DNA of 45,660 nt, from contig DPGK01000029.1 in the NCBI GenBank assembly GCA_003523225.1, positions 45,487 through 91,146 of the forward strand, given 5' to 3'. This document shows positions 6,383 to 17,548 of this stretch, one piece after another. How positions within the stretch are numbered: position 1 is the first letter of the stretch; every line of letters starts with the position of its first letter. Below the pieces are notes generated by a model, which saw nothing but the letters and a program-made list of their open reading frames with translations, searched no databases and was not told the DNA's origin. The position numbers were made by a program, and so were the translations under genes. The stretch comes from Clostridiales bacterium (GTDB lineage Bacteria; Bacillota; Clostridia; Oscillospirales; CAG-272).

Positions 6383-9300
6383 ATGGTCAATACCAAGGAC
6401 CAGCTGCTCGGCAAGAATCTGCGGAAGAGCTTTTCCAAGACGCGTGCGACACTTGAGATCCCGAACCTTATCGAGATCCAGACCAAATCCTACAAGTGGT
6501 TTCTTGAGGAAGGACTGAACGAGGTTCTCAGGGATGTGTCGCCTATCGTCGACTATTCCGGCAACCTTTCTATCGAGTTCATTTCCTATTCTCTTGACTC
6601 AAAGCCCAAGTATCCGGTGGAGGAGTGCAAGGAAAGGGATGTGAACTATGCCGCTCCGCTGAAGGTGAACGTGCGTCTGACGAACAAGCTGACCGGTGAG
6701 GTAAAGCAAACCGATATTTACATGGGCGATTTCCCGCTCATGACGGAAAACGGTACCTTCGTCATAAACGGCGCCGAGCGTGTCATCGTATCCCAGATTA
6801 TCCGTTCTCCCGGCATCTATTACGAGTCTGACATCGACAAGGCAGGAAAAAAGACCTATGCCGCAACCGTTATACCCTATCGCGGAGCCTGGCTTGAATA
6901 CGAGATAGACAGCAACAGCGTCATGAACGTCCGCATTGACAAGAACCGCAAGCTCCCCGTAACCATGCTCATACGTGCGCTGGGTCTTTCCCTTGACGCC
7001 GCGACCGGCACCCTCAGATCCGACATCGGAAACGATGATGCTATCTATGCCATGTTCGGTGAGGACGCCTGCCTCAAGGCGACGATCGAAAAAGACGAGA
7101 GCAATGATCTTGCCTCCCGCAACCGTTCGGACGCCGCGGTGGAATCCCTGCGCGAAATATACAAGAAGCTGCGTCCCGGCGAGCCTGTTCAGATCGACGC
7201 GGCTATGAACCTCATAAATAATTATTTCTTCGATCCCAAAAAATATGACATAGCGCCGGTCGGACGCTATAAATTTGATAAGAAGCTGGCGATAAGCTCC
7301 CGCATTGCAAACCGCCGCATTGCTTCCGATATAATCAATCCTCTTACCGGCGAGGTGCTGTTTGAGGCAGGACACGTGCTGTCCCCGGAAGATGCCGCGG
7401 CAGTTGAGAATGCCGCCGTCAACGAGGTGCTTATCTCGCTTGACAACGGAAATACCGTCAAGGTCTTCTCAAACAATACCTGCTGGCCCGAAAAGCTCAT
7501 CGGCGACGATCTGCGCGACTGCGGAGTGCGCGAAAAGGTACGTACACCCGTGTTGCTTTCCATCGTTGAGGAGTGCGGCGGCGATATTGACGCCGTAAAG
7601 GCAAAGGCAAAGTCAAGAATTGCCGAGCTTTGCCCCAAGCACATCACACGCGACGATATCTTTGCTTCCATAAACTATATGCTCGGTCTGGTTCACGATA
7701 TCGGAACCACCGATGATATCGACCACCTCGGCAACCGCCGTATCCGTTCCGTGGGCGAACAGCTCCAGAACCAGATGCGCATCGGTTTTTCGAGAATGGA
7801 TAAGATCATCAAGGAGCGCATGACGACTCAGGACACCGAGAAACTGACACCGCAGGCTCTTATCAATATCCGTCCGGTAGCGACAGCTATCCGTGAATTT
7901 TTCGGTTCTTCACAGCTCTCGCAGTTCATGGATCAGGCGAACCCCCTTGCTGAGCTGACTCACAAGCGCCGTCTGTCGGCACTGGGTCCCGGCGGTCTGT
8001 CGCGTGACCGCGCCTCCTTCGACGTCCGTGACGTTCACTATACCCATTATGGACGTATGTGCCCCATCGAGACGCCTGAAGGTCCTAACATCGGTCTTAT
8101 TTCCTATCTTGCCACATATGCCCGCATCAGCGAATACGGCTTTATTGAAGCCCCGTACCGCCGAGTGGACAAGGAACGCCATGTTGTAACGGACGAGATA
8201 GTTTATATGACCGCGGATGTGGAGGACAAGTATATTATCGCTCAGGCAAACGAGCCGTTGGATGACGAGGGACATTTCGTCAACCAGAAGGTAACGGCAC
8301 GTGATAAGAATGAGTTTATCGAGGTAGCGAGCGACCGCATTGATTTCATGGATGTTTCGCCTAAGATGGTGGTTTCCGCTGCAACGGCGATGATCCCGTT
8401 CCTTGAAAATGACGATAACTCCCGTGCTCTGATGGGATCGAACATGCAGAAGCAGGCAGTCCCGCTTATGACCACCGACTCTCCTATCGTCGGTACCGGT
8501 ATGGAATACAAGGTAGCCGTTGACTCCGGCGTTGTGGTGCTTGCCAAAAACGCGGGTCGTGTTCAGCACGTCGAGGCGGACAAGATAGTCATTGCCTGCG
8601 ACGACGGTCACCGTGATCTTTATGAGCTTATCAAGTTCAAACGCACCAACCAGGGTACCTGCTGCAACCAGCGCCCGATAGTCAAGGAGGGCGAGTATGT
8701 TGAAAAGGGTCAGGCTATTGCCGACGGTCCCGCCACCTCAAACGGTGAGGTCGCGCTCGGCAAGAACGCCCTTATCGGCTTTATGACCTGGGAAGGCTAC
8801 AACTACGAGGACGCCGTTCTGCTTAACGAAAACCTTGTACGGAACGACGTATATACCTCGCTTCACATTGAGGTCTACACCCATGAGGCGAGAGATACCA
8901 AGCTCGGTCCGGAGGAGATCACCCGCGAGATCCAGAACGTCGGTGACGATGCGCTGCGTAATCTGGACGTCAACGGTATCGTAAAGAAGGGTACCGAGGT
9001 ACACGCCGGAGATATTCTGGTAGGTAAGATCACGCCCAAGGGCGAGACAGACCTCACCGCAGAGGAGCGCCTCTTGCGCGCCATCTTCGGTGAAAAGACC
9101 AGAGAGACGCGCGACACCTCGCTGCGTCTGCCTCACGGCGAATCCGGCATCGTTGTCGATGTGCGCACCTTCTCGCACGAGCAGGGAGACGAGCTGCCCG
9201 CCGGAGTAAACAAGGTGGTTCACGTCTACATCGCACAGAAGCGTAAGATCTCCGTCGGTGACAAAATGGCAGGCCGTCACGGAAACAAGGGCGTTGTTTC

Positions 9301-10264
9301 CCGCATACTCCCCCCCGAGGATATGCCCTTCCTGCCGGATGGCACACCGCTTGACATTGTTCTTAACCCGCTGGGCGTGCCTTCGCGTATGAACATCGGT
9401 CAGGTGCTTGAGGTCCACCTCGGAATTGCTGCCCGTAAGCTGGGATGGAAGATCATGACCCCCGTGTTTGACGGCGCAAACGAAAAGGACATTCTTGAGT
9501 GCATGAAGATGGCGGGAATGTGGCGCGACGTCTTCCCGGGTGAGAATGTTGACGGTAAGGAGACCCGCGAGGTCACCAATCCCGAGACCGGAGAGACGAA
9601 GCTCCAGGTCATCGACGGCAAGACCGTCCTTTATGACGGACGCACCGGCGAGGCATTCGACAACCCCGTAACCGTCGGTATCATGTACTACCTCAAGCTT
9701 CATCATCTGGTTGACGATAAGATCCACGCCCGTTCCAACGGTCCGTACTCTATCGTTACTCAGCAGCCGCTCGGCGGTAAGGCGCAGTTCGGCGGACAGC
9801 GTTTCGGAGAAATGGAGGTATGGGCGCTCGAAGCTTACGGTGCGGCATACACTCTCCAGGAGATCCTGACTGTCAAGTCGGACGACGTCAACGGACGTCG
9901 CAAGGCATACGAGGCAATAATCCAGGGCGAGAACATCCCGACTCCGGGCGTGCCCGAGTCATTCAAGGTTCTGGTCAAGGAGCTTCAGTCCCTTGCGCTT
10001 GACATCCGTGTGCTGAACAAGGATGGCGAGGAGATATCTCTCTCCGCTCTCTGCACCGACGATTCCTCCTCATATCTGAACAAGAATGACGCTGCGGCAG
10101 TCGACGACGCCGTGGGTCAGACGATAACCCCAGAAGACTTTGACGATCACTTCGTCTTTGACGATGATGAGGACGATGAGGACATCGGCGACGATGACGA
10201 CGCTTCAGACAACGACTTCTACGACGGTATTGATGACAGCGGCGATTATTCGGATAATAATTGA
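6383..10264 (+). CDS. rpoB: DNA-directed RNA polymerase subunit beta
   Basis: The beta subunit forms one pincer and half of the active site of RNA polymerase. The 1293-residue protein opens with the usual [19 protein letters not shown]; the rifampicin pocket [20 protein letters not shown] is followed by [17 protein letters not shown] and by [17 protein letters not shown]. The end has [19 protein letters not shown] and the clamp contact [24 protein letters not shown] in order. Residues that commonly mutate to rifampicin resistance (Asp516, His526, Ser531 in E. coli numbering) are wild type. The tail is very acidic, with runs of Asp, and probably disordered. GGAG about 11 bases before the ATG at 6383 supports this start; a TTG at 6362 is less likely. 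rpoC follows 20 bases later. rplJ and rplL, the usual upstream neighbours, are absent. Confidence 0.98.
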   Translation: MVNTKDQLLGKNLRKSFSKTRATLEIPNLIEIQTKSYKWFLEEGLNEVLRDVSPIVDYSGNLSIEFISYSLDSKPKYPVEECKERDVNYAAPLKVNVRLTNKLTGEVKQTDIYMGDFPLMTENGTFVINGAERVIVSQIIRSPGIYYESDIDKAGKKTYAATVIPYRGAWLEYEIDSNSVMNVRIDKNRKLPVTMLIRALGLSLDAATGTLRSDIGNDDAIYAMFGEDACLKATIEKDESNDLASRNRSDAAVESLREIYKKLRPGEPVQIDAAMNLINNYFFDPKKYDIAPVGRYKFDKKLAISSRIANRRIASDIINPLTGEVLFEAGHVLSPEDAAAVENAAVNEVLISLDNGNTVKVFSNNTCWPEKLIGDDLRDCGVREKVRTPVLLSIVEECGGDIDAVKAKAKSRIAELCPKHITRDDIFASINYMLGLVHDIGTTDDIDHLGNRRIRSVGEQLQNQMRIGFSRMDKIIKERMTTQDTEKLTPQALINIRPVATAIREFFGSSQLSQFMDQANPLAELTHKRRLSALGPGGLSRDRASFDVRDVHYTHYGRMCPIETPEGPNIGLISYLATYARISEYGFIEAPYRRVDKERHVVTDEIVYMTADVEDKYIIAQANEPLDDEGHFVNQKVTARDKNEFIEVASDRIDFMDVSPKMVVSAATAMIPFLENDDNSRALMGSNMQKQAVPLMTTDSPIVGTGMEYKVAVDSGVVVLAKNAGRVQHVEADKIVIACDDGHRDLYELIKFKRTNQGTCCNQRPIVKEGEYVEKGQAIADGPATSNGEVALGKNALIGFMTWEGYNYEDAVLLNENLVRNDVYTSLHIEVYTHEARDTKLGPEEITREIQNVGDDALRNLDVNGIVKKGTEVHAGDILVGKITPKGETDLTAEERLLRAIFGEKTRETRDTSLRLPHGESGIVVDVRTFSHEQGDELPAGVNKVVHVYIAQKRKISVGDKMAGRHGNKGVVSRILPPEDMPFLPDGTPLDIVLNPLGVPSRMNIGQVLEVHLGIAARKLGWKIMTPVFDGANEKDILECMKMAGMWRDVFPGENVDGKETREVTNPETGETKLQVIDGKTVLYDGRTGEAFDNPVTVGIMYYLKLHHLVDDKIHARSNGPYSIVTQQPLGGKAQFGGQRFGEMEVWALEAYGAAYTLQEILTVKSDDVNGRRKAYEAIIQGENIPTPGVPESFKVLVKELQSLALDIRVLNKDGEEISLSALCTDDSSSYLNKNDAAAVDDAVGQTITPEDFDDHFVFDDDEDDEDIGDDDDASDNDFYDGIDDSGDYSDNN

Positions 10265-10284
10265 CCCTACCGGAGGAAAATGCT

Positions 10285-13200
10285 TTGGAAAATAATGTAT
10301 TTGATTCGATCAAAATAGGTCTTGCATCCCCGGATATGATAAGAGAATGGTCACACGGTGAGGTAACAAAGCCCGAGACCATCAACTACAGAACCCTTAA
10401 GCCCGAGGTGGGCGGACTGTTCTGCGAGCGCATCTTCGGCCCGACCAAGGACGGAGCCTGCGCCTGCGGAAAGTACAAAAATTCTCACAATACCCGCGAG
10501 ACGATAATCTGCGATAAGTGCGGAGTTGAGGTCACGACCAAAAAGGTCCGCCGCGAGAGAATGGGTCACATCGAGCTTGCCGCTCCCGTGTCCCACATCT
10601 GGTACTTCAAGGCGTCGCCCTCGCGCATGGCGCTTGTGCTTGACATTTCGTCAAAGCAGCTTGAGCAGGTGCTGTATTTTGCCGAGAACATCGTGCTTGA
10701 TCCCGGTACGACCCCTCTTGAAAAGGGCACGGTACTCAGCGAAAAGCAGTATCAGGAATACCGCGAGATGTACGAAAATGAGTTCCGCGTCGGAATGGGC
10801 GCTGAGGCGATCAAGGAACTGCTCAGCGCCATCAACGTCGACGAGCTTGCCGCCTCTCTCAAGGAAGAACTCAAGACTACCACAAGCCAGAAAAAGGCAA
10901 GGATAATCAAGCGCCTCGAGGTCATCGAGGCATTCCGCAAGTCCGGAAACAAGCTTGAATGGATGATCCTTGATGTTATCCCGGTGCTCCCTGCCGATAT
11001 ACGTCCTATGGTCCAGCTTGATGGCGGACGCTTTGCGTGCTCCGACCTCAACGAGCTTTACCGCCGCGTTATCAGCCGAAACAACCGTCTTAAGAAGCTC
11101 ATAGAGATCCATACCCCCGAGATAGTTATCAGAAACGAAAAGCGTATGCTTCAGGAAGCTGTTGACGCGCTGATAGACAACGGACGCCGCGGCAAGCCAG
11201 TAACAGGCTCCTCCAACCGTCCTCTCAAGTCGCTTTCCGAGATGCTGCGCGGTAAGCAGGGACGCTTCCGTCAGAACCTGCTCGGCAAACGTGTTGACTA
11301 TTCCGGACGTTCGGTTATAGTTGTCGGTCCTTCGCTTAAGATCTATCAGTGCGGTCTGCCCAAGGAGATGGCTCTTGAGCTGTTCAAGCCGTTTGTGGTC
11401 AAGAGACTTGTCGAGATGGGCAAGGCGACCAACGTCAAGGACGCACAGAAAAAGATAGACCGCGCCCAGATAAACAACGACGAGGTCTGGGACGCACTTG
11501 AAAACGTTATCAAGGAGCACCCCGTGCTGCTTAACCGTGCGCCTACACTGCACCGTCTGTCGATACAGGCGTTTGAGCCTGTGCTGGTTGACGGCAGAGC
11601 AATAAGACTTCACCCGCTGGTATGTACGGCGTTCAACGCCGACTTCGACGGCGACCAGATGCCTGTACACGTTCCGCTTTCCGCGGAGGCGCAGGCTGAG
11701 GCGAGATTCCTTATGCTCTCGGCAAACAACCTGCTGAAGCCTGTCGACGGCAGAGCCGTTACCGTTCCTACTCAGGATATGATCCTCGGCTCCTACTACC
11801 TTACAATGGAAAAGCCCGGCGAGCCCGGAGAGGGCGGAGCATACCGCGATTACAACGAGGCGATAATGGCTTACGCCAACGGTCAGCTGGGTCTGCACGT
11901 CAAGATCAAGGTGAGAAACGAACGCGCGGTCGGCGGAGTAATGATGTCCCGCACCATTACCACCACTCTCGGACGTATGATATTCAACCGCAATATCCCG
12001 CAGGATCTTGGCTTTATTGACAGAAACGATCCGGATAAGCTCTTTGATCTTGAGGTCGATTTCATCGTCACCAAGAAGGAGCTGGGCGCGATAATCAATG
12101 CCTGCATCAAAAAGCACGGCTCGGCTATCACGGCAAATATGCTTGATGCCATCAAGGAGATGGGCTATAAGTACTCCACTCGCGCATCCTTCTCGATCTC
12201 TGTTTACGATATGACGATCCCGGAGAAGAAATCCGAAATCATCAAGAATGCCGAAAACACCGTTGCAAAGATCGGCAAGTTCTATCAGCGCGGCGAGCTT
12301 TCCGAGCAGGAAAGATATGAGCGCGTAATAGATGTCTGGAACCGCACGACTGCCGACGTTACCAACGCGCTTCAGGAATGCTTCTCCACCTACAACCCGA
12401 TAAAGATCATGTCTGATTCGGGCGCCCGTGGTTCAATGACTCAGATGCGTCAGCTTGCCGGTATGCGCGGACCGATGTTTGCTACCAACGGTAAAACGAT
12501 GGAGATCCCGATCAAGTCGAACTTCCGTGAAGGTATGAAGATATTCGAATACTTCATGGGCGCGAGAAGCTCGAGAAAATCACTTTCCGATACCGCTCTG
12601 CGTACCGCCGACTCCGGATATCTTACCAGACGTCTGGTCGATGTTTCGCAGGAGGTCATAATCCGCGAGGAAAAGTGCGACACAACGCACGGCGCGTGGA
12701 TAAGAGCAATATCCGACGGTTCGGCGGCAAAGCCGCTTGAAAGCCTGGAGGACAGACTTGTGGGACGCTTCACAATGGGTCCCGTGGTCGATCCCAACAC
12801 CGGCGAGATGATCGCCGACGACGATGTTATGCTCACCGAGGCAATGGTCAAGAAGATCATTGCGGCAGGCATCGAGGCGGTTCAGATAAGAACGGTCATT
12901 CATTGCCATGCACGTCACGGTATCTGCGCTCACTGCTACGGCGCAGACCTTGCTTCCGGCAGACTTGTCAGCGTGGGCGAGGCGGTCGGTATCATCGCGG
13001 CTCAGTCCATCGGTGAACCCGGCACTCAGCTTACGATGCGTACCTTCCACTCCGGAGGTGTTGCAGGCTCGGATATTACACAGGGTCTTCCCCGTGTTGA
13101 GGAGCTGTTTGAGGCGAGAACGCCCAAAAAGCCCGCTATCATGTCCGAGATCGACGGCACAGCCGAGATCGTTCCGGACGAGAACCCCAACATTCAGGAC

Positions 13201-13863
13201 GTCATCGTCACGCCGGAGGGCGGCGGTGAGGCTGTCAGATATCAGATTCCGTACGGACGCCGCCTGACTGTAAGGGACGGCGATACCGTAGCCAAGGGCG
13301 ACGCGCTTACCGAAGGCTCAAAGAGCCCGGCGGATATCATGAATATCCTCGGTCTTGACGCCGTTTACGATTATATCATCAGCGAGACTCAGCGCGTTTA
13401 CCGTGCTCAGTCGGTCAATATCAACGATAAGCATATCGAAGTCATTGCCCGCCAGATGACCCGCAAGATGCGCGTCAACGATCCGGGAGATACGCCGATG
13501 CTGCTCGGTTCGGTAGTTTCCATCAACGAATTTGAGGATGAAAACCTCGATATCGACCGCCGCATTGCCGACGGTGAGGCTGATCTGCGCCATGCCGAAG
13601 GCGAGCAGGTGCTGCTTGGTATCTCCAAGGCGGCGTTGCAGACAGATTCCTTCCTTTCCGCCGCCTCCTTCCAGGAGACCACCAAGGTGCTTACCGAGGC
13701 AGCTATCAAGGGTAAGGTCGACCATCTGCTCGGCCTTAAGGAGAACGTCATCATCGGTAAGCTGATACCTGCCGGAACAGGTATGCAGTGCTACGCTGAT
13801 ATGGATGTCGTAGAAGCCGATACCGGTGAAGAACCGCTTCAGCCCAAGGCTTCCGGTCAGTAA
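10285..13863 (+). CDS. rpoC: DNA-directed RNA polymerase subunit beta'
   Basis: The beta' subunit holds the catalytic magnesium of RNA polymerase. The 1192-residue protein has the N-terminal zinc site (C-x-C in CACGKY, then CDKCGVEVT), the lid/rudder region [19 protein letters not shown], the catalytic loop [16 protein letters not shown], the trigger-loop region ([17 protein letters not shown]) and a second zinc site (C-DTTHG, then [13 protein letters not shown]). The start is TTG 10285: GGAGG (10271-10275) lies nine bases upstream and the product begins [17 protein letters not shown] as in relatives. An in-frame TTG at 10261 overlaps the end of rpoB and lacks a site. It is co-transcribed with rpoB. 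Two strong hairpins separate it from rpsL, with no L7Ae-like gene between, unlike in Bacillus. Confidence 0.98.
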   Translation: MENNVFDSIKIGLASPDMIREWSHGEVTKPETINYRTLKPEVGGLFCERIFGPTKDGACACGKYKNSHNTRETIICDKCGVEVTTKKVRRERMGHIELAAPVSHIWYFKASPSRMALVLDISSKQLEQVLYFAENIVLDPGTTPLEKGTVLSEKQYQEYREMYENEFRVGMGAEAIKELLSAINVDELAASLKEELKTTTSQKKARIIKRLEVIEAFRKSGNKLEWMILDVIPVLPADIRPMVQLDGGRFACSDLNELYRRVISRNNRLKKLIEIHTPEIVIRNEKRMLQEAVDALIDNGRRGKPVTGSSNRPLKSLSEMLRGKQGRFRQNLLGKRVDYSGRSVIVVGPSLKIYQCGLPKEMALELFKPFVVKRLVEMGKATNVKDAQKKIDRAQINNDEVWDALENVIKEHPVLLNRAPTLHRLSIQAFEPVLVDGRAIRLHPLVCTAFNADFDGDQMPVHVPLSAEAQAEARFLMLSANNLLKPVDGRAVTVPTQDMILGSYYLTMEKPGEPGEGGAYRDYNEAIMAYANGQLGLHVKIKVRNERAVGGVMMSRTITTTLGRMIFNRNIPQDLGFIDRNDPDKLFDLEVDFIVTKKELGAIINACIKKHGSAITANMLDAIKEMGYKYSTRASFSISVYDMTIPEKKSEIIKNAENTVAKIGKFYQRGELSEQERYERVIDVWNRTTADVTNALQECFSTYNPIKIMSDSGARGSMTQMRQLAGMRGPMFATNGKTMEIPIKSNFREGMKIFEYFMGARSSRKSLSDTALRTADSGYLTRRLVDVSQEVIIREEKCDTTHGAWIRAISDGSAAKPLESLEDRLVGRFTMGPVVDPNTGEMIADDDVMLTEAMVKKIIAAGIEAVQIRTVIHCHARHGICAHCYGADLASGRLVSVGEAVGIIAAQSIGEPGTQLTMRTFHSGGVAGSDITQGLPRVEELFEARTPKKPAIMSEIDGTAEIVPDENPNIQDVIVTPEGGGEAVRYQIPYGRRLTVRDGDTVAKGDALTEGSKSPADIMNILGLDAVYDYIISETQRVYRAQSVNINDKHIEVIARQMTRKMRVNDPGDTPMLLGSVVSINEFEDENLDIDRRIADGEADLRHAEGEQVLLGISKAALQTDSFLSAASFQETTKVLTEAAIKGKVDHLLGLKENVIIGKLIPAGTGMQCYADMDVVEADTGEEPLQPKASGQ

Positions 13864-13893
13864 TTCTTCAACATCAGCCCGAAGTTCAATAAT

Positions 13894-13948
13894 GCTTCGG
13901 AAAAGCGGATTTTGTGCAAAATTCACCTTTGATCCGCTTTTCCGGAGC
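13894..13948 (+). repeat. 17-bp stem-loop between rpoC and rpsL
   Basis: GCTTCGGAAAAGCGGAT (13894-13910) pairs with ATCCGCTTTTCCGGAGC (13932-13948) with a single G-U pair, around a 21-base loop. No T-tract follows, so it is not a classic terminator; it may be an RNase processing site or protect the rpoC 3' end. The decamer TTGTGCAAAA occurs in its loop and again about 45 bases downstream. Confidence 0.6.
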
Positions 13949-13989
13949 GCAAAAATTGTGCAAAAGGCAGAAATATTCCACACTCACAT

Positions 13990-14011
13990 GCCGTCCTTGA
14001 CAAAGGACGGC
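13990..14011. repeat. Inverted repeat enclosing the str promoter -35 box
   Basis: GCCGTCCTT (13990-13998) and AAGGACGGC (14003-14011) form a perfect 9-bp inverted repeat with a GACA centre. The -35 hexamer TTGACA (13997-14002) is the centre of this palindrome. A DNA-binding regulator at such a site would block RNA polymerase; in RNA from rpoC read-through it would form a hairpin. No T-tract follows. Confidence 0.6.
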
Positions 14012-14030
14012 AAAAATGATATAATATAAT
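13997..14030 (+). promoter_or_regulatory. Consensus promoter of the str operon
   Basis: TTGACA (13997-14002), 17-base spacer, TATAAT (14020-14025); a second TATAAT overlaps at 14025-14030. Transcription would begin near 14032, leaving a leader of about 110 nt before rpsL. Confidence 0.85.
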
Positions 14031-14040
14031 GTAATTGTTT

Positions 14041-14101
14041 GCGGAAAAAATCCCTTTCCGCCCTCAATTGCGCCCAACCTACGCCATGCGGCGTTGCGGG
14101 C
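14041..14101 (+). promoter_or_regulatory. Structured rpsL leader, two hairpins
   Basis: GCGGAAA/TTTCCGC (14041-14047/14055-14061) and an imperfect GC-rich stem closed by GCCC/GGGC (14072-14075/14098-14101), with an ACGCC/GCGGC inner part, fill most of the leader. They may mediate feedback by a ribosomal protein, as is known for str operons elsewhere (S7 in E. coli), but the E. coli S7 site lies between rpsL and rpsG, so this is only a candidate. Confidence 0.4.
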
Positions 14102-14140
14102 TATAAACATATTTCAGAAGAAGGAGGAAATTGAGTCAGA

Positions 14141-14566
14141 ATGCCAACCTTTAACCAGCTTGTCAGACAGGGACGCGGCGTTAAGGTGAATAAGTCGAAG
14201 GCTCCTGTGCTTCAGCACGGCTTCAACACCATCGAAAACGCGGCTACCGATCTGCCGTCGCCTCAGAAACGCGGCGTGTGCACCAAGGTAACGACCACCA
14301 GCCCTAAAAAGCCTAACTCTGCGCTTCGTAAGATCGCAAGAGTACGTCTTACCAACGGACTTGAAGCCACGACCTATATTCCAGGCGAAGGACACAACCT
14401 GCAGGAGCACTCGGTCGTTCTCATCAGAGGCGGACGTGTTCGTGACCTGCCTGGTGTGCGTTATCACATCATCCGCGGTACGCTTGACGCCCAGGGCGTA
14501 GCGGCTCGCAGACAGGCGCGTTCCAAATACGGAACAAAAGTTCCCAAGACCGCCGGAAAGAAATAA
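14141..14566 (+). CDS. rpsL: 30S ribosomal protein S12
   Basis: S12 lies at the decoding centre of the small subunit and affects accuracy and streptomycin response. The 141-residue protein has the Firmicute-type longer N-terminal loop before [11 protein letters not shown], then [20 protein letters not shown] (from residue 51), [19 protein letters not shown] and DLPGVRYHI. The loop lysine equivalent to E. coli Lys43 is kept (in SPKKPNS), but the residue equivalent to Lys88 is arginine (Arg101, CGT 14441-14443) in [10 protein letters not shown]. Lysine-to-arginine at this site is a known streptomycin-resistance change in other bacteria. AGGAGGA upstream of the ATG supports the start. First gene of rpsL-rpsG-fusA-tuf. 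Confidence 0.98.
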   Translation: MPTFNQLVRQGRGVKVNKSKAPVLQHGFNTIENAATDLPSPQKRGVCTKVTTTSPKKPNSALRKIARVRLTNGLEATTYIPGEGHNLQEHSVVLIRGGRVRDLPGVRYHIIRGTLDAQGVAARRQARSKYGTKVPKTAGKK

Positions 14567-14727
14567 TCCGACGCTTTTGAGGAAGCAAAAAGGTATCAGC
14601 ATATTTGCATATCCGACAACTGCTGAATTTATGTTTATAAATTGGCAAAGTACGATGTGCGCTAACAGAAGAATGTGCTTTTGAGTACCTGTGATTTCAT
14701 TCAATTTTAATGAAGGAGGGAAGTACA

Positions 14728-15198
14728 GTGCCGAGAAGAGGTCGTATATCCAAGAGAGACGTACTGCCGGATCCGCTTTACAAGTCCAAGCTCGTAACAA
14801 AGCTTATCAACAATGTAATGCTGGACGGTAAGAAGGGAGTTGCTCAGAAGATCGTCTACGATGCATTTGCAACCGTAGAAGCAAAGACGGGCAAAAATCC
14901 CCTTGAAGTATTCACAGCCGCTCTTGAAAACATTATGCCCGTTCTTGAAGTCAAGGCTCGCCGCGTAGGTGGTTCCACCTATCAGGTACCTCTTGAGGTC
15001 AGAGCGGACAGACGTCAGACTCTGGGTCTTCGCTGGCTGGTGGGATTTGCCAGAAAGCGCGGTGAACGTACAATGGCAGAGCGTCTTGCAGCCGAGATAA
15101 TCGATGCAACGAACAATGCCGGTGGAGCGTTCAAGAAAAAAGAAGAGACTCACAGAATGGCAGAAGCGAACAAGGCGTTCGCTCATTACAGATATTGA
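14728..15198 (+). CDS. rpsG: 30S ribosomal protein S7
   Basis: S7 nucleates assembly of the 30S head and binds the 3' major domain of 16S rRNA. The 156-residue product is full length: [18 protein letters not shown] at the start, then [22 protein letters not shown], the beta hairpin [17 protein letters not shown], and [15 protein letters not shown]. The start is GTG 14728, seven bases after AAGGAGG; an upstream in-frame ATG (14710) overlaps that site and would add a non-homologous MKEGST. The 160-base gap to rpsL is AT-rich and has no clear structure that I can name. Confidence 0.97.
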   Translation: MPRRGRISKRDVLPDPLYKSKLVTKLINNVMLDGKKGVAQKIVYDAFATVEAKTGKNPLEVFTAALENIMPVLEVKARRVGGSTYQVPLEVRADRRQTLGLRWLVGFARKRGERTMAERLAAEIIDATNNAGGAFKKKEETHRMAEANKAFAHYRY

Positions 15199-15226
15199 TA
15201 ATAAATATCTGCGGGATATTTCATGC

Positions 15227-15268
15227 GCAGCCGTTATTTGTGACTCGGCGGCGTGAAAGCCCGGCTGC
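15227..15268 (+). repeat. Hairpin in the rpsG-fusA spacer
   Basis: GCAGCCG (15227-15233) pairs with CGGCTGC (15262-15268). There is no T-tract, so it may modulate read-through or mRNA stability between rpsG and fusA. The spacer also carries the short repeated GTTAAAAG/GATAAAAG A-rich sequence before the fusA ribosome binding site. Confidence 0.4.
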
Positions 15269-15349
15269 ATTCAACATTTAACGTTAAAAGGTTAAAAGAT
15301 AAAAGACAAAAGAATTAACCACGCAAAAAGTAAGGAGACTTGAAATTCT

Positions 15350-17473
15350 ATGCCAAGAGAATATCCGCTCGAAAGGGTTCGCAATATCGGGATCATGGCG
15401 CATATTGACGCCGGTAAAACGACCACAACAGAGCGTATCTTGTTCTACACGGGTAAAACGCATAAGCTCGGTGAGACTCATGAGGGCTCTGCCACTATGG
15501 ACTGGATGGCGCAGGAGCAGGAAAGAGGTATTACAATTACCTCCGCTGCGACAACGTGCTACTGGGTGCACTCCGACTTTCACAACGATCCCGCAAAGGT
15601 CAAGGCAAACACGCACCGTATCAATATAATTGATACACCCGGTCACGTAGACTTTACTGTCGAGGTTGAACGTTCGCTTCGCGTGCTTGACGGTGCCGTC
15701 GCGGTATTCTGCGCAAAGGGAGGTGTTGAGCCTCAGTCCGAAACAGTCTGGCGTCAGGCTACCAAGTACTCGGTCCCCCGCATTGCCTATGTCAATAAAA
15801 TGGATATCATCGGCGCAAACTTTTTCCGTGTCGTGGATATGATGAAGGACAGGCTTCACGCGAATCCCGTTCCGATTCAGCTACCCATTGGCAAAGAAGA
15901 TAACTTCCGGGGAATCATCGACCTCATAAACATGGTTGCCGACGTCTATTACGACGATCTGGGCAAGGATATGAGGACCGAGCCTATTCCCGATGATATG
16001 CTTGAAATTGCACAGCAGTACCATAACGAGCTTATCGAGAAGGTTTCGGAGGTCGATGAGGGCCTGTTTGAGAAGTATGTCGCCGAGGAGGAGATCACCG
16101 TTCCCGAGATCAAAGCCGCACTGCGCAAGGCAACTCTGGAAAACCGTCTGGTACCCGTTATCTGCGGTACATCCTTCAAAAACAAGGGTGTTCAGAAGCT
16201 GCTTGACGCGATAGTCGACTATATGCCCTCCCCGCTGGACGTTCCCCCGATCAAGGGCATTGACCCCCGCACCGATGAAGAGGTCGTGCGTCATGCCTCT
16301 GACGACGAGCCGTTCTCGGCTCTCGCCTTCAAGATCATGACTGACCCGTATGTCGGAAGACTTTGCTTCTTCCGCGTATATTCGGGCGTCGCTCAGGTGG
16401 GAACCACAGTATACAACGCAACCAAGGGAACACGCGAAAGACTTGGACGTATAGTCCAGATGCACGCAAACAACCGTAAGGATGTTGACGAAGTCCGCAC
16501 CGGCGATATCGCCGCAGTTGTGGCTGTCAAGAATACTACTACCGGTGACACCTTTGCTGACGAAAAGAATCCCGTAATTCTTGAGTCGATGGAGTTCCCG
16601 GAGCCCGTTATCAGAGTCGCCATCGAGCCCAAGACCCGCGCCGGTCAGGAAAAGATGATGGACGCACTCATGAAGCTGGCTGAGGAAGACCCGACCTTCC
16701 GCACCTATACCGACGAGGAGACCGGTCAGGTCATCATCGCAGGTATGGGAGAGCTGCATCTTGAGATAATCGTTGACAGACTTCTCCGTGAATTCAAGGT
16801 CGAAGCCAACATTGGTGCTCCGCAGGTCGCTTACAAGGAGACTATCCGCAAGGCGGTCGAGCAGGATACCAAGTTCGCGCGTCAGACCGGCGGTCACGGT
16901 CAGTACGGTCATGTCGTTATCAAGGTCGAGCCGAACGAAACCGGCAAGGGCTTCGAGTTTGTCAACGCCATCACAGGCGGTGTCATTCCGAAGGAATATA
17001 TCCCGGCAGTCGAAGCCGGTATCCGCAGCGCTATGGAGAGCGGCGTTCTCGCCGGCTACAACGTAGTCGACGTCAAGGTCACGCTGGTCTTCGGTTCTTA
17101 CCACGAGGTCGACTCCTCTGAGATCGCCTTCAAGGTCGCCGCATCAATGGCTTTCAAGGAAGCTATGAGAAAGGCGGACCCGACCCTTACCGAGCCTATC
17201 ATGAAGGTCTCCGTAATCGTGCCGGATACCTACATGGGCGACGTCATGGGCGATATCATCAAGCGCCGCGGTGAGATCATCCGCAACGAGTCCCAGACAG
17301 GCGGTATCTGGGAGATCGACGCCAACGTTCCGCTTTCCGAAATGTTCGGCTATGCTACCGCACTCCGCTCCCGCACACAGGGACGCGGACAGTACACTAT
17401 GGAGCCCAGCCACTTTGCGGAGGTTCCTAAGTCAATACTTGACACAATCGTGTCGAAGCGTCAAAGCAACTGA
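15350..17473 (+). CDS. fusA: Elongation factor G
   Basis: EF-G is the GTPase that drives translocation on the ribosome. The 707-residue protein has all five domains. G motifs: P-loop AHIDAGKTT (about residues 17-25), switch I with [23 protein letters not shown] and the G5 region SFKNKGVQ. Domain III has [11 protein letters not shown], domain IV has [15 protein letters not shown] and the tip [18 protein letters not shown], and domain V has [18 protein letters not shown] upstream supports the ATG at 15350. The gene is co-transcribed with rpsG and tuf. The protein is the target of fusidic acid; I did not assess resistance positions. Confidence 0.98.
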   Translation: MPREYPLERVRNIGIMAHIDAGKTTTTERILFYTGKTHKLGETHEGSATMDWMAQEQERGITITSAATTCYWVHSDFHNDPAKVKANTHRINIIDTPGHVDFTVEVERSLRVLDGAVAVFCAKGGVEPQSETVWRQATKYSVPRIAYVNKMDIIGANFFRVVDMMKDRLHANPVPIQLPIGKEDNFRGIIDLINMVADVYYDDLGKDMRTEPIPDDMLEIAQQYHNELIEKVSEVDEGLFEKYVAEEEITVPEIKAALRKATLENRLVPVICGTSFKNKGVQKLLDAIVDYMPSPLDVPPIKGIDPRTDEEVVRHASDDEPFSALAFKIMTDPYVGRLCFFRVYSGVAQVGTTVYNATKGTRERLGRIVQMHANNRKDVDEVRTGDIAAVVAVKNTTTGDTFADEKNPVILESMEFPEPVIRVAIEPKTRAGQEKMMDALMKLAEEDPTFRTYTDEETGQVIIAGMGELHLEIIVDRLLREFKVEANIGAPQVAYKETIRKAVEQDTKFARQTGGHGQYGHVVIKVEPNETGKGFEFVNAITGGVIPKEYIPAVEAGIRSAMESGVLAGYNVVDVKVTLVFGSYHEVDSSEIAFKVAASMAFKEAMRKADPTLTEPIMKVSVIVPDTYMGDVMGDIIKRRGEIIRNESQTGGIWEIDANVPLSEMFGYATALRSRTQGRGQYTMEPSHFAEVPKSILDTIVSKRQSN

Positions 17474-17548
17474 CACGAGCTTGCGTAAGCTGCAAGTAAA
17501 AAATAATTAAAATAAAAAACAAAAACAATTTGCAGGAGGATTCCAAAA

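Noticed and set aside
7900..7990. Alanine at the position of E. coli RpoB Asn518 in the rifampicin pocket (FMDQANPL).
   Set aside because: Rifampicin-sensitive Firmicutes vary here (for example Thr), and the key positions Asp516, His526 and Ser531 are wild type.
15881..17104. A 407-codon open frame antisense to fusA.
   Set aside because: It mirrors the codon pattern of fusA and has no ribosome binding site or recognisable domain. Similar long antisense frames over rpoB, rpoC and tuf were rejected for the same reason.
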